Shown: piece after piece, positions 24,401 through 32,212 of the stretch
Numbering within the stretch: position 1 is the first letter of the stretch
Layout of the letters: the number at the start of each line of letters is the position of its first letter
Assembly (NCBI GenBank): GCA_038230775.1
Contig: JBBRMQ010000006.1
Coordinates: forward strand, 1-42,168
Length of the DNA stretch: 42,168 nt
Origin: JBBRMQ01 sp038230775
GTDB taxonomy: Bacteria; Acidobacteriota; Thermoanaerobaculia; Gp7-AA8
Direction of reading: 5' to 3'
Notes under the pieces: model-generated
The model's input: the letters and a program-made list of their open reading frames with translations, nothing else
Databases searched by the model: none
Told to the model about the DNA's origin: nothing
Position numbers and translations under genes: made by a program

Positions 24401-25574
24401 GCCGCTGCACCACGAGATCGAGAATGCGGTTCGCGATGACGATCTTCGGAGCTTTGTCGAGCATGGTGGTCGAACCGTCGCGGCCGAGGACGATGACTTC
24501 GTTCTGATCGGCGTCGAAGCCGATCGAAGCATCGGCGACGTTGTTTGCCACCACGAGGTCGGCGTTCTTGCGCAGCAACTTCTCGCGGGCGTTGGCCTCG
24601 ACGTTCTCGGTTTCGGCGGCGAATGCCACCACGAACGGCCGCGGCGATGCAGCGGCGATCGCGGAGAGGATGTCCGGATTCTTCTTGAACGTTAAGGTCA
24701 ACTCAGTGGACGATTCCTTCTTGATCTTCTGCTCGGCCGGCGAGACCGGCGCGTAGTCGGCGACTGCCGCAGCCTTGATCACGATCTGCTGCGCCGGCAG
24801 CGTTCGCATAACCGCGTCGTGCATCTCGGACGCAGTATTGATCCGCGTGAATGCAACGCCGGCTGGCGCGATCAGCGATGTCGGACCGGAGACCAGCGTG
24901 ACGGTCGCTCCCCTTCGCCGCGCCGCCTCCGCGATGGCGTATCCCATCTTGCCGGACGAACGATTGGAGATGTAGCGGACAGGATCGATGGGCTCCTGCG
25001 TCGGACCGGCCGTGACCAGCACCGTGCGCCCTTCGAGATCGCGCGATCGGAAGTGCTGCTGAACGCGTTCGACCAGGACGGGAGCATCCGGCATGCGTCC
25101 CGCACCTTCGTCGCCGCACGCCAGCAAACCTTCATCCGGCTCAATGACGTCGATTCCTCGCCGCTTCAGCGTCGCGAGATTCTGCTGCACCGTCTCGTGC
25201 TGCAGCATGAAGGTGTTCATCGCCGGTGAGACCACGATCGCACCGCGATGCGCGATGGCGTAAGTGGAGAGCGCATCGTCGGCGATGCCGACGGCGAGCT
25301 TCGCGATGATGTTCGCCGTCGCGGGCGCGATCAGCAGAAGATCCGCCCAGCGCGCCAGCTCGATGTGATCGACTCCGCCGCTGTGCGGGTCGCCCCATTG
25401 ATCGGCGATCACGCCGTGCTCGGACACCGCGGCCAGCGAGAGCGGAGAAACGAACCGCGCCGCATTCGGCGTCAGAACGCAGCGCACGTCGGCACCGGCA
25501 TCCCGCAGCCGCCTGACGAGATCAGGCGTCTTGTAAGCTGCGATTCCGCCGGAGATGCCGAGGACGATCTTCAT
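24393..25574 (-). CDS. coaBC: Bifunctional phosphopantothenoylcysteine decarboxylase / phosphopantothenate-cysteine ligase
   Basis: A 393-residue fusion making 4'-phosphopantetheine for CoA. The CoaC half (1 to about 180) starts MKIVLGISGGIAAYKTPDL. It contains DHIELARWADLLLIAPATAN, the flavin-binding SPAMNTFM, and LACGDEGAGRM with the active-site Cys. The CoaB half (about 185-393) contains VLVTAGPTQEPIDPVRYISNR, SSGKMGYAIA and AAAVADYAP. ATG 25574 begins the family N-terminus; longer in-frame upstream starts run into a repeat. There is no Shine-Dalgarno, because the GGGTCGC-type repeat element ends 7 bp before the ATG. Confidence 0.96.
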   Translation of the reverse strand: MKIVLGISGGIAAYKTPDLVRRLRDAGADVRCVLTPNAARFVSPLSLAAVSEHGVIADQWGDPHSGGVDHIELARWADLLLIAPATANIIAKLAVGIADDALSTYAIAHRGAIVVSPAMNTFMLQHETVQQNLATLKRRGIDVIEPDEGLLACGDEGAGRMPDAPVLVERVQQHFRSRDLEGRTVLVTAGPTQEPIDPVRYISNRSSGKMGYAIAEAARRRGATVTLVSGPTSLIAPAGVAFTRINTASEMHDAVMRTLPAQQIVIKAAAVADYAPVSPAEQKIKKESSTELTLTFKKNPDILSAIAAASPRPFVVAFAAETENVEANAREKLLRKNADLVVANNVADASIGFDADQNEVIVLGRDGSTTMLDKAPKIVIANRILDLVVQRLG

Positions 25575-25581
25575 CGAAGCG

Positions 25582-25650
25582 GCAGGTCGCTGGCCGGAGG
25601 TCGCTGGTCGGCTTTTCCGACCCGCGACCCGCGACTGGCGACCCGCGATT
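25582..25650. repeat. Heptad hairpin D: inverted GGGTCGC-type repeats
   Basis: The left part (25582-25611: GGCAGGTCGC TGGCCGGAGG TCGCTGGTCG) faces a right part of GACCCGC units (25618-25648) across a CTTTTC loop. The stem is imperfect. It fills the gap between rpoZ (the right arm ends 1 bp before its stop) and coaBC (7 bp). The unit is shared with the element at 39384 and with the recJ N-terminus. Confidence 0.85.
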
Positions 25651-25651
25651 C

Positions 25652-25867
25652 TTACTCGTCGGTTTCTAAAGCCGTGGTCTCTTCGACCGGCGGCGTCAAC
25701 TGCCACTTCACCTGGTTCTTGTCGATCTCTTCCATGGCGATGCGCGTCGGCTTCGCATGGCGGGACTTGGACTTCGGCTGGGATCCCTGGATCAGCTGTT
25801 CGGCGCGCTTCGAAACGAGCAGCACGTAGCGGAACTTGCTATCCACGCCCTCTGGCAATTCTTCCAT
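25652..25867 (-). CDS. rpoZ: RNA polymerase omega subunit
   Basis: A 71-residue omega subunit that assists assembly of RNA polymerase. The conserved block SKFRYVLLVSKRAEQLIQG (residues 10-28) is followed by the family's KPTRIAMEEI region. The C-terminal tail is acidic. It starts 4 bp after the gmk stop, the standard gmk-rpoZ pairing, and its stop abuts a hairpin repeat. Confidence 0.93.
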   Translation of the reverse strand: MEELPEGVDSKFRYVLLVSKRAEQLIQGSQPKSKSRHAKPTRIAMEEIDKNQVKWQLTPPVEETTALETDE

Positions 25868-25871
25868 TTCG

Positions 25872-26528
25872 TTATTCCTCTCTGAAGCGGTCGGCCATTT
25901 TGTTGATGGCCTCCAGAGCCGCCTTGGTCTTCAACTTCCTGGCGATGATCGCCGACTTGAGACACTCGGTCGCCACGTCGAGATCATCGTTGATGATGAT
26001 GTAGTCGTAAAACTCTTTGCCCGCATCGATCTCGGCGATTGCTTTCCGCAGCCGCGTGTCGATCTCCGCTTCGCTGTTCAGATGCCGGTCTCGCAATCGC
26101 TGCTGCAGTGCCGCGAGCGATGGCGGGAAGATGAAAACGCTGAGAGATCGGCCGCGAAGCTGCGCATCTTCGTCGATCTGCTTCGCGCCCTGGTAATCGA
26201 TGTCAACGATGACGTCTTCGCCGTTGTCGAGCCGTTTGACGACCTCGAGCTTGGAAGTCCCGTACAGCTGTTCGTGAACACGGGCACATTCGAGGAATTC
26301 CCCCGCGTCCCGCATGCGGCCGAACTCGGTCTCGTCGACAAAGTAGTAGTTCTGCCCCTCGACCTCGCCCGCACGCGGCGCGCGCGTGGTGTGCGACACC
26401 GAGAAATAGAGCCTGAGGCCGAGAGGCTCGAGTTGCGCGCGGACGCGGTTGATGAGCGTCGTCTTGCCGGCCCCTGAGGGCCCGGAGACGATGAATAGGG
26501 TGCCGTCCGCGTGAAAGTTACTCGACAT
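25872..26528 (-). CDS. gmk: Guanylate kinase
   Basis: A 218-residue enzyme converting GMP and ATP to GDP and ADP. The P-loop GPSGAGKT is at residues 16-23. The GMP-binding region reads LYFSVSHTTRAPRAGEVEGQ, with YYFV following. The lid region contains DIDYQGAKQIDEDA. The length is typical. Its start overlaps the yicC stop by 11 bp, giving the widely conserved yicC-gmk-rpoZ-coaBC order. Confidence 0.96.
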   Translation of the reverse strand: MSSNFHADGTLFIVSGPSGAGKTTLINRVRAQLEPLGLRLYFSVSHTTRAPRAGEVEGQNYYFVDETEFGRMRDAGEFLECARVHEQLYGTSKLEVVKRLDNGEDVIVDIDYQGAKQIDEDAQLRGRSLSVFIFPPSLAALQQRLRDRHLNSEAEIDTRLRKAIAEIDAGKEFYDYIIINDDLDVATECLKSAIIARKLKTKAALEAINKMADRFREE

Positions 26529-27408
26529 TCTGTACCTGCTCGCGGATGCGCTCGACCTCGGTCTTCAATTCTACAACGAGGGTCCGCAGTGCCGCGGAGC
26601 GCGACTTCGAGCCCATCGTATTGATCTCGCGCAGCATCTCCTGCGAAAGGAAGTCCAGCTTCTTGCCGGCCGCTTCGTCCGAGCCGATGGCCTTATCCAT
26701 CTGCTCCACGTGATGCGAGAGCCGCGTCAGCTCCTCGGCGATGTCTCCCTTTTCCGCCATCATCACCACTTCCTGAGCGATGCGATCCTCGGACACCTCG
26801 ATGCCCGCGGAGGCGGCGATCTCCTGCACACGCTGCCGGAATGCGGTGAGCAGCTCGCTGCGGATCTCGTCGCGATGGGAGGCGAGACTCTTCTGCAGAT
26901 CGCGGATGGTGACGAGCCGCGCGGCGATGTCGGTGCGCAGCGACTCCCCTTCCCGCGCGCGCATTGCCTGCGCGTCGGCGAGCGCGTCACGTACGATTTT
27001 GCTGAGCGCTTCGCGTTCCTCGTCCGTCGTCTCGGTCTCGATCGCTTCTACCTGCAGTAGATCAGGGACGCGGAGCAGATCGCTGCCGGAAAACGTGCTG
27101 CCGAGTCCAAGCTCCTCGGCGATCGCTTTCAGTCGCGGGACGACGGTGTTGGCGATCTGCGTGTTGATGCGCACGTGGTAGTCGGGCTGCGACGTCCGCT
27201 GCACGCGGATTACGATGTCGACTTTGCCGCGCGAGAACGTCTCGGCCACGATCGCGCGCACCATCGCCTCGAGCTCCCACAGGAACTCCGGCAGCCGCAC
27301 TCCGGCCTCGAGAAAACGGTGGTTGACGCTCTTGATGGTGACCGCGAGCGAATAGCGCGACGACATCGCGCCCGTCGAGCGGCCAAACCCTGTCATGGAA
27401 TTAATCAT
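26518..27408 (-). CDS. yicC: YicC/YloC-family endoribonuclease
   Basis: A 296-residue protein. The N-terminal family motif MINSMTGFGRS and the segment IKSVNHRFLEAGVRLPE (about 27-43) are typical. The C-terminal DUF1732 region holds AEELTRLSHHVEQMDKA and GKKLDFLSQEMLREINTMGSK. Members have been shown to act as RNases in E. coli and Bacillus. Its ATG overlaps the stop of the DUF374 gene as ATGA, and it is followed by gmk. Confidence 0.95.
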   Translation of the reverse strand: MINSMTGFGRSTGAMSSRYSLAVTIKSVNHRFLEAGVRLPEFLWELEAMVRAIVAETFSRGKVDIVIRVQRTSQPDYHVRINTQIANTVVPRLKAIAEELGLGSTFSGSDLLRVPDLLQVEAIETETTDEEREALSKIVRDALADAQAMRAREGESLRTDIAARLVTIRDLQKSLASHRDEIRSELLTAFRQRVQEIAASAGIEVSEDRIAQEVVMMAEKGDIAEELTRLSHHVEQMDKAIGSDEAAGKKLDFLSQEMLREINTMGSKSRSAALRTLVVELKTEVERIREQVQNVE

Positions 27409-28012
27409 TCGTTCTTCACCAGTTGCTCCGCTTCATCCGCGATGAGGTCGAGGGCCTGCTCCACTTTCACGCGCCATTCTTCGACATCGCCGTCACGCGG
27501 CACGACGATCGGGTCGCCGTACAGGTAGATCGCTCGCGTGAACGGGAATGGGACGACCATCCGATCCCAGGATTGCAGCAACTTTTTTTTTTGGCCGCGA
27601 AGGCGACCGGCACGATCGGCAGGCCCGTCGCCTGCGCAGCGTACACGACTCCCTCTTTTGCGATGCGCGGCGGACCTTTGGGGCCGTCCGGCGTGAAGAC
27701 GATGTTCTTGCCCTTGCGCGCGGATTTGATCATGCCGCGCAGCGCCGCCAGACCACCGCGGGTCGACGATCCTCGCACGCACTCGACGTCGTAGTGCTTG
27801 AACACGCCGGCGATGAGAGAGCCGTCCCGCGACCGGGAGCTCATGACGACGATCGGCTTCCTGAAACGGGAATGCAGCATCAGCAGAAGGTGCGCATGCC
27901 AGAACGTGAGAATGTACTGAGGAACCGCTGCCAGCTTCTCCGGTCGCACGTGTCGAACGCGTAGCGTCGCGTGGAGCGTCCGGATGAAGAGAGCGCCGAG
28001 GGCCGAGATCAC
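27405..28012 (-). CDS. DUF374 / LPS-type acyltransferase, interrupted by an A10 frameshift
   Basis: The N-terminal part (from the GTG at 28012) reads as a DUF374 lysophospholipid acyltransferase-like protein. It has a hydrophobic start, LTFWHAHLLLM, VVMSSRSRDGSLIAGVFKHY, the ECVRGSSTRGGLAALR block and FTPDGPKGPPRIAKEGVVYAAQATGLPIVPVAFAAKKK. At a run of ten T on the plus strand (27583-27592) the frame is lost, and the zero frame ends at 27467. The -1 frame continues naturally with LLQSWDRMVVPFPFTRAIYLYGDPIVV and ends at 27405, where the stop overlaps the yicC start as ATGA. A one-base slip gives about 202 residues, a normal length. The start overlaps the msbA-like stop as GTGA. Either slippage, a real mutation or a base-calling error explains the break. 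Confidence 0.78.
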
Positions 28013-29916
28013 GCCAGGGCTCCGGTGGTGCGTTCCTCGTCGACGAACTGCATGTCGTACAACTTTCGATAAATGCCGCGCTTCGCGAGGAGCTCTTCGT
28101 GAGGACCGCTCTCCACGATCTCCCCCGCATCGAGGACGACGATCTTGTTGGCGCGCCGCACGGTCGACAAGCGGTGGGCGATGACGAGCGTGGTCCGGCC
28201 TTTCATCAGGTTGTTGAGCGCCTGCTGCACCAACCGCTCCGATTCGGCGTCGAGCGCGGACGTCGCCTCGTCCAGGATGAGAATCGGAGGATCCTTGAAC
28301 AGCGCTCGAGCGATGGCGAGGCGTTGACGCTGACCGCCGGAGAGAAGGACTCCCGATTCTCCGATCGTCGTGTCGTAACCCTGCGGCAGCGCGGCGATGA
28401 ACTCGTGCGCGTTCGCCGCTGTGGCCGCGTCCACGACGTGCCTCTCGTCGGCATCCGAGCGGCCGTACGCGATGTTGTTGCGCACCGTGTCGTTGAAGAG
28501 CACCACTTCCTGCGTCACGAAGCCCATGAGCGATCGAAGCGAGTAGAGGGAGACATCGTGGACGTCAATCCCGTTCACGGTGATCCGCCCCGCCGTGACG
28601 TCGTAGAACCGCGGCAGAAGGTTGACGAGCGTGGACTTGCCGGCGCCGCTGCTGCCGACGATGGCGACGATCTCCCCCGGATCGACGTCGAGGTTCACGC
28701 CACGCAGCACCGGATCATTGCCGTAAGAAAACGAGACGCCTTCGTAGCGGATCCCACGGCCGACACCGTCGATGGCTGTCGCGCCCGGCTTCTCGACGAC
28801 TTCGTTCGGGACGTCGAGCATGCGGAAGACGCGCTCCGCCGCGGAAAGCGCGGTGTTGAGCGACAGGTTCACCTTGTTGAGCTTCTTGATCGGCTGGTAC
28901 ATCGCCGTCAGCGCGGCGACGAAGCTGAGCAGCTGGCCCATCGTCAGCGTGCCGGCCACGATGCGTCGATGCGCGTAGACGAACAGAGCGAGGATGCAGA
29001 GCGCGGAGATGAGCTCCATCACGGGCGACGTCAGCGCCTGAATCTTCTGCGCCTTGAGATTGGACCGCAGGTGACGGCGCGTGGCTTCGCGGAAGCGGCC
29101 GATCTCGAAGCGCTCCATGGTGAAGGCCTTCACGATGCGCACGCCGCGGATCGTCTCCTCGAGAATCGTGGCCAGATCGGCCATGCGTTCCTGGGAACGG
29201 TGCGTCGTGCCGCGCAGACGCAGACCGAAGTGCACGACCGGATACACGAGGAGCGGCGCCACGATCATGCTGATGAGCGCCAGCTCCGGATTCGTGATGA
29301 AGACGTAGATCACCAGAAGGATGAGCGTGATCGATTCCTGGAACAGGTCGCCCATCCGCGTCGAGACGGCGGCCTGGATGGCGTCGGCATCCGACACGAT
29401 GCGGCTGACCATCTCGCCCGTCGATCGCTCGGCGAAGAATCGATGGCTCTGGTAAATGAGGCGCTCGTACAACTGGTCGCGAAGATCGCGCACGGTCGAC
29501 AGGCCGACCTTCTGGAATCCGAACTCGGAAAAGAACGACGCGAACGCGCGGATCACGAAGAGCAGCAGCGTGACCATGACGACTCTGCGCCACTTGTTCT
29601 CGCGATCGCCGTTCCACCACGTCTGCACCGGGATGGCGACGCGGTCGATGGTATTGATCACCACACCGCGCTGCCCCGGCGGCAGGTCGCGGCGAAGGAT
29701 CGCATCCGCGAATTTCTGCTTCGTCGCCTGTTCGCGCGACGGATGCGAGCGGGCGATCTCCTGGCTCGGAGGCGACAGCACATCGTCGACGAGCGGCTGG
29801 ATGAGTCCAACCATCGCCGTCTGCGTCGCCGCAAAAATCAGCATCGATCCGAACGCGATCAGCGCCCAGGTCTTGTAATGGCTGAGTTGGCGGTAGAGCC
29901 GCCGGAGGACATTCAT
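28009..29916 (-). CDS. msbA: MsbA-like ABC exporter (lipid A/lipid flippase type)
   Basis: A 635-residue half-transporter with an N-terminal six-helix transmembrane domain (about 15-335) and a C-terminal ATPase. Walker A is GSSGAGKS, the signature is LLSGGQRQRLAIARALF and Walker B is ILILDEATSALD, followed by the H-loop VIAHRLST. The periplasmic loop between the first two helices is longer than usual (about 85 residues). Its location between lpxB and an acyltransferase fits lipid A-core flipping across the inner membrane. Sequence alone does not separate MsbA from other type I exporters. ATGA and GTGA overlaps link it to its neighbours. Confidence 0.9.
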   Translation of the reverse strand: MNVLRRLYRQLSHYKTWALIAFGSMLIFAATQTAMVGLIQPLVDDVLSPPSQEIARSHPSREQATKQKFADAILRRDLPPGQRGVVINTIDRVAIPVQTWWNGDRENKWRRVVMVTLLLFVIRAFASFFSEFGFQKVGLSTVRDLRDQLYERLIYQSHRFFAERSTGEMVSRIVSDADAIQAAVSTRMGDLFQESITLILLVIYVFITNPELALISMIVAPLLVYPVVHFGLRLRGTTHRSQERMADLATILEETIRGVRIVKAFTMERFEIGRFREATRRHLRSNLKAQKIQALTSPVMELISALCILALFVYAHRRIVAGTLTMGQLLSFVAALTAMYQPIKKLNKVNLSLNTALSAAERVFRMLDVPNEVVEKPGATAIDGVGRGIRYEGVSFSYGNDPVLRGVNLDVDPGEIVAIVGSSGAGKSTLVNLLPRFYDVTAGRITVNGIDVHDVSLYSLRSLMGFVTQEVVLFNDTVRNNIAYGRSDADERHVVDAATAANAHEFIAALPQGYDTTIGESGVLLSGGQRQRLAIARALFKDPPILILDEATSALDAESERLVQQALNNLMKGRTTLVIAHRLSTVRRANKIVVLDAGEIVESGPHEELLAKRGIYRKLYDMQFVDEERTTGALA

Positions 29917-31055
29917 GCCTTCGCCGCCCTCATTATCACCTCGGCCGCGCGGCGGCTGGCACCGGGCTCGCCGAGCTTCGCCTTCACGCCGGCGAGCTCC
30001 GTCTTGACCCGTGCGTATTCAGCAGGCTTGATCAGCTCGCGCACGACGCGCGCGATGCGCTCTCCGTTCACATCGTGCTGCACCAGCTCGGGGACGACTT
30101 TCTTCCCGGCGATGATGTTCACGAGGCTGAAGTGAGGGAGCGTCACCACGCGTTTGGCCAGCCAGTAGTTCGCCGGGGAGAGCCGGTAGACGACGACCAC
30201 CGGCGTGCCGGCGATCGCGCATTCGAGGGTGGCCGTCCCCGACGACGAGAGCGCGATGTCGGCCGCGGCCAGCGACTGCCCGCGATCGTGCGGAAGGATG
30301 CGGACGAACGTGCCGCTGCGCTCCATGATCGCCAGCAGCTCCGCGGAGCTGATCGTGGGCGCCTGGATGATGAATGCGTCGACATCGCCCAGGAGCTTGA
30401 TCGCATCGAGCATCGGCGGAAGGAGCACGTTGATCTCGCTGCGCCGGGAGCCGGGAAGGAGGGCGATGCGAAGCGGCCCCTCACCCGGCCTTCTGCCACC
30501 CTCTCCCCGCGTCGCGGGGCGAGGGGCTACGTGATCTCTCTCCCCGCTTGTCGGGGACATTTCGTCGATGAGTGGGTGCCCGACGTACGTCACCTTCACA
30601 TCGTGATCGCGGTAGAACTCCTCTTCGAACGGAAAGATCACCAGCATGTGATCGACGTGACGCGCGATGTGCTTCACGCGTCCGCGGCGCCAGGCCCAGA
30701 CCTGCGGCGAGATGTAATAGATGACCCGCAGGCCCATCGCCTTGCAGCGTTCCGCAACGCGAAGGTTGAAGCCCGGATAATCGACGAGCAGGACCGCGTC
30801 CGGCCTCTCTCGATCGATCGCCGCGATCAACTCCTTGAAGATGCGCCGGAACATCCGTAGATGGCGCAGCACGTTGAAGAAGCCGACGACGCCCATCTCG
30901 CGCGCGTGATGCAGCACCCGCATGCCTTCGGCCTGCAGCAGATCGCCGCCGATCCCGAACGTCTCCAGTGCCGGATCGAGCGTTCTCAATTCGGCGACGA
31001 CTTCCGCCGCATGCAGGTCGCCGGACGCTTCGCCAGCGACAATGGCAAGTTTCAT
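29913..31055 (-). CDS. lpxB: Lipid-A-disaccharide synthase
   Basis: A 380-residue GT-B glycosyltransferase joining UDP-2,3-diacylglucosamine and lipid X. Motifs are MKLAIVAGEASGDLHAAEVV, FGIGGDLLQAEGM, VLLVDYPGFNLRVA, YYISPQVWAWRRGRV and LLPGSRRSEI. The C-terminal half contains SSGTATLECAIAGTPVVVVYR. The ATG at 31055 starts the family N-terminus and overlaps the small membrane gene's stop as ATGA. Residues about 166-193 (SPTSGERDHVAPRPATRGEG...) are encoded by a CTCTCCCCGC palindromic repeat and extend the loop before LLPGSRR. Confidence 0.95.
   Translation of the reverse strand: MKLAIVAGEASGDLHAAEVVAELRTLDPALETFGIGGDLLQAEGMRVLHHAREMGVVGFFNVLRHLRMFRRIFKELIAAIDRERPDAVLLVDYPGFNLRVAERCKAMGLRVIYYISPQVWAWRRGRVKHIARHVDHMLVIFPFEEEFYRDHDVKVTYVGHPLIDEMSPTSGERDHVAPRPATRGEGGRRPGEGPLRIALLPGSRRSEINVLLPPMLDAIKLLGDVDAFIIQAPTISSAELLAIMERSGTFVRILPHDRGQSLAAADIALSSSGTATLECAIAGTPVVVVYRLSPANYWLAKRVVTLPHFSLVNIIAGKKVVPELVQHDVNGERIARVVRELIKPAEYARVKTELAGVKAKLGEPGASRRAAEVIMRAAKA
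30477..30558. repeat. CTCTCCCCGC palindromic repeat inside lpxB, in frame
   Basis: A 12-bp stem with one mismatch (30499-30510 against 30514-30525, loop GTC) is followed by a second TCCCC...GGGGA hairpin (about 30541-30557). The whole 82-bp block is in frame in lpxB. The composition, CCCTCACCCGGCC...CACCCTCTCCCC..., resembles a CCCTCTCCCC-type repeat common in many bacterial genomes. It inserts a flexible R/G/P-rich loop in the enzyme. Confidence 0.8.
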
Positions 31056-31237
31056 CGCAGCGGGAACGGGTACATCACCCACGCCAGCACGAGCCCGCCG
31101 ACGAACAGGGAGATGAACACGCGGAAGAAGAATCGAATGCGCTCGGGCTTCGTCGTCTTCCACAGAAGCGCGAAGAAGACGCCGCAGGCGACCGCGTAGA
31201 AGAACATCAGCACGACGTGGTTCCGGAGCAGGGTCAC
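31052..31237 (-). CDS. Small two-helix membrane protein, unknown
   Basis: A 61-residue protein with two predicted membrane helices (about 7-25, VVLMFFYAVACGVFFALLW, and about 36-55, RVFISLFVGGLVLAWVMYP) joined by a short basic loop. No family recognised. It overlaps lpxB downstream by ATGA, and its start overlaps the upstream membrane gene's stop. Such tight packing supports a real gene. Its role may relate to envelope lipid synthesis (context only). Confidence 0.78.
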   Translation of the reverse strand: MTLLRNHVVLMFFYAVACGVFFALLWKTTKPERIRFFFRVFISLFVGGLVLAWVMYPFPLR

Positions 31238-31605
31238 TCTTTCCGCCCTTCCGAAATATCGAACGCGTCGAGCATCAGAAGAAGATTCATGAGTCCGGCG
31301 GTGATCGTGAACGCGGTGCCGTGCTCGTACGTGATCGACGTGATGTCGCCGTGGATTCCCATCACACCGGCGAGGAAGTACATCGCTCCCGCACCCATCG
31401 ATCCGAGGCTGGCGAGGATACGCAACAGCGATCCCCCGCTGAGGCTCAGGGTGTAAAGATCGCCGTCGATCGCCAGGCCGATGACGAACATCAGCACCAC
31501 GATGACGAAGAACGTGATCGCCCGCGCTCGCTTGCCGAGGTAGAGGTGACCGGCCCCGGGAACGAAGTACGCGAGGACCATGGCCGTGATCGTGCGGCGG
31601 CTCAC
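31234..31605 (-). CDS. Small membrane protein with TM2-like start (DUF6677-like)
   Basis: A 123-residue protein with about four hydrophobic helices. The N-terminal MVLAYFVPGAGHLYLGKRARAITFF resembles the TM2 domain / DUF6677 family, which has a G-H-x-Y-L-G turn between helices. Function is unknown. It overlaps both neighbours (HIT gene upstream, small membrane gene downstream) as ATGA-type junctions. Family assignment comes from motif memory and is moderate. Confidence 0.78.
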   Translation of the reverse strand: MSRRTITAMVLAYFVPGAGHLYLGKRARAITFFVIVVLMFVIGLAIDGDLYTLSLSGGSLLRILASLGSMGAGAMYFLAGVMGIHGDITSITYEHGTAFTITAGLMNLLLMLDAFDISEGRKE

Positions 31606-32114
31606 GAAGCGAGGATGTCCTTCCGGATCTCTTTGAAATGCGGTTGCAGCTTGTCGAACGTCACGCTCAGGTCTTCGGGCACCAGGCGCGTCTGCGCGGT
31701 GACGGTCATGAAGTTCGAATCTCCCGACCAGCGCGGCACGATGTGCAGGTGGTAATGATCGGCGATCCCGGCTCCGGCGACCTGTCCGAAGTTCATGCCG
31801 ACGTTGAATCCATCCGGGTGAACCACATCCGAGAGAATCCTCTGCGCCTCGGCCGTCAATCGAATGAGGGCGTGCAGAGAGTCATCGGTGCTCTCGAACA
31901 GACGCGCCTGGTGCGCGACCGGGGCGACCATCAGATGGCCGTTGGTGTAGGGATAGCGATTGAGCATGACGAGCGCGGCTTCGCTGCGGTAGAGCGTCAG
32001 AGCCTCGCGCGGATTCTTTGATTCGGCCGCGTCGCAGAAGATGCAGCCGCCTTTTTGCTCGCTTTTGGGCGAGGTCAAATAGGAGTACCTCCAGGGAGTG
32101 AAGAGAATGTCCAT
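31602..32114 (-). CDS. HIT-domain nucleotide hydrolase/transferase
   Basis: A 170-residue HIT-family protein. It begins MDILFTPWRYSYLTSPK and has a zinc-type CIFC pair at about residues 25-28. It contains YPYTNGHLMVAPVAHQARL, and the catalytic triad motif HYHLHIVPRW lies at about 122-131. This type resembles Ap4A phosphorylase-like or Fhit-like members; the substrate is not certain. The ATG at 32114 is directly adjacent to the heptad hairpin C arm, so no Shine-Dalgarno exists. The in-frame codon chain upstream meets a TAA at the hairpin's edge. Confidence 0.93.
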   Translation of the reverse strand: MDILFTPWRYSYLTSPKSEQKGGCIFCDAAESKNPREALTLYRSEAALVMLNRYPYTNGHLMVAPVAHQARLFESTDDSLHALIRLTAEAQRILSDVVHPDGFNVGMNFGQVAGAGIADHYHLHIVPRWSGDSNFMTVTAQTRLVPEDLSVTFDKLQPHFKEIRKDILAS

Positions 32115-32200
32115 GAATGCAGAATGCAGAATGCAGAATTAAGAAAAACCATCGCCGCCGGCGCTTCGATTCTCAATTCTGCATTCTGCATTCTGCATTC
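32115..32200. repeat. Heptad hairpin C: inverted GAATGCA tandem array
   Basis: Arms 32115-32140 and 32175-32200 are exact 26-bp reverse complements made of GAATGCA units ending in GAATT. The loop is 34 nt (32141-32174). The unit is the same as in the element at 20406, about 11.7 kb away. The left arm begins at the base next to the HIT gene's ATG, and the right arm ends 12 bp before the HU-like gene's stop. Confidence 0.94.
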
Positions 32201-32212
32201 GAGATTCGTCAT

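Noticed and set aside
25575..25706. Longer coaBC start upstream of 25574
   Set aside because: The extension would run through the hairpin repeat and rpoZ, and the family N-terminus starts at MKIVLGISGG.
27467..28012. Complete, separate short protein in the DUF374 zero frame
   Set aside because: After the A10 tract the zero frame becomes low-complexity S/R/C sequence, while the -1 frame gives the family C-terminus and the ATGA overlap with yicC. I treat it as one interrupted gene.
28099..30135. 678-residue open frame on the plus strand
   Set aside because: It is antisense to the msbA-like gene and part of lpxB. The encoded protein is R/D/H/V-rich with no domain, typical of the opposite frame in high-GC DNA.
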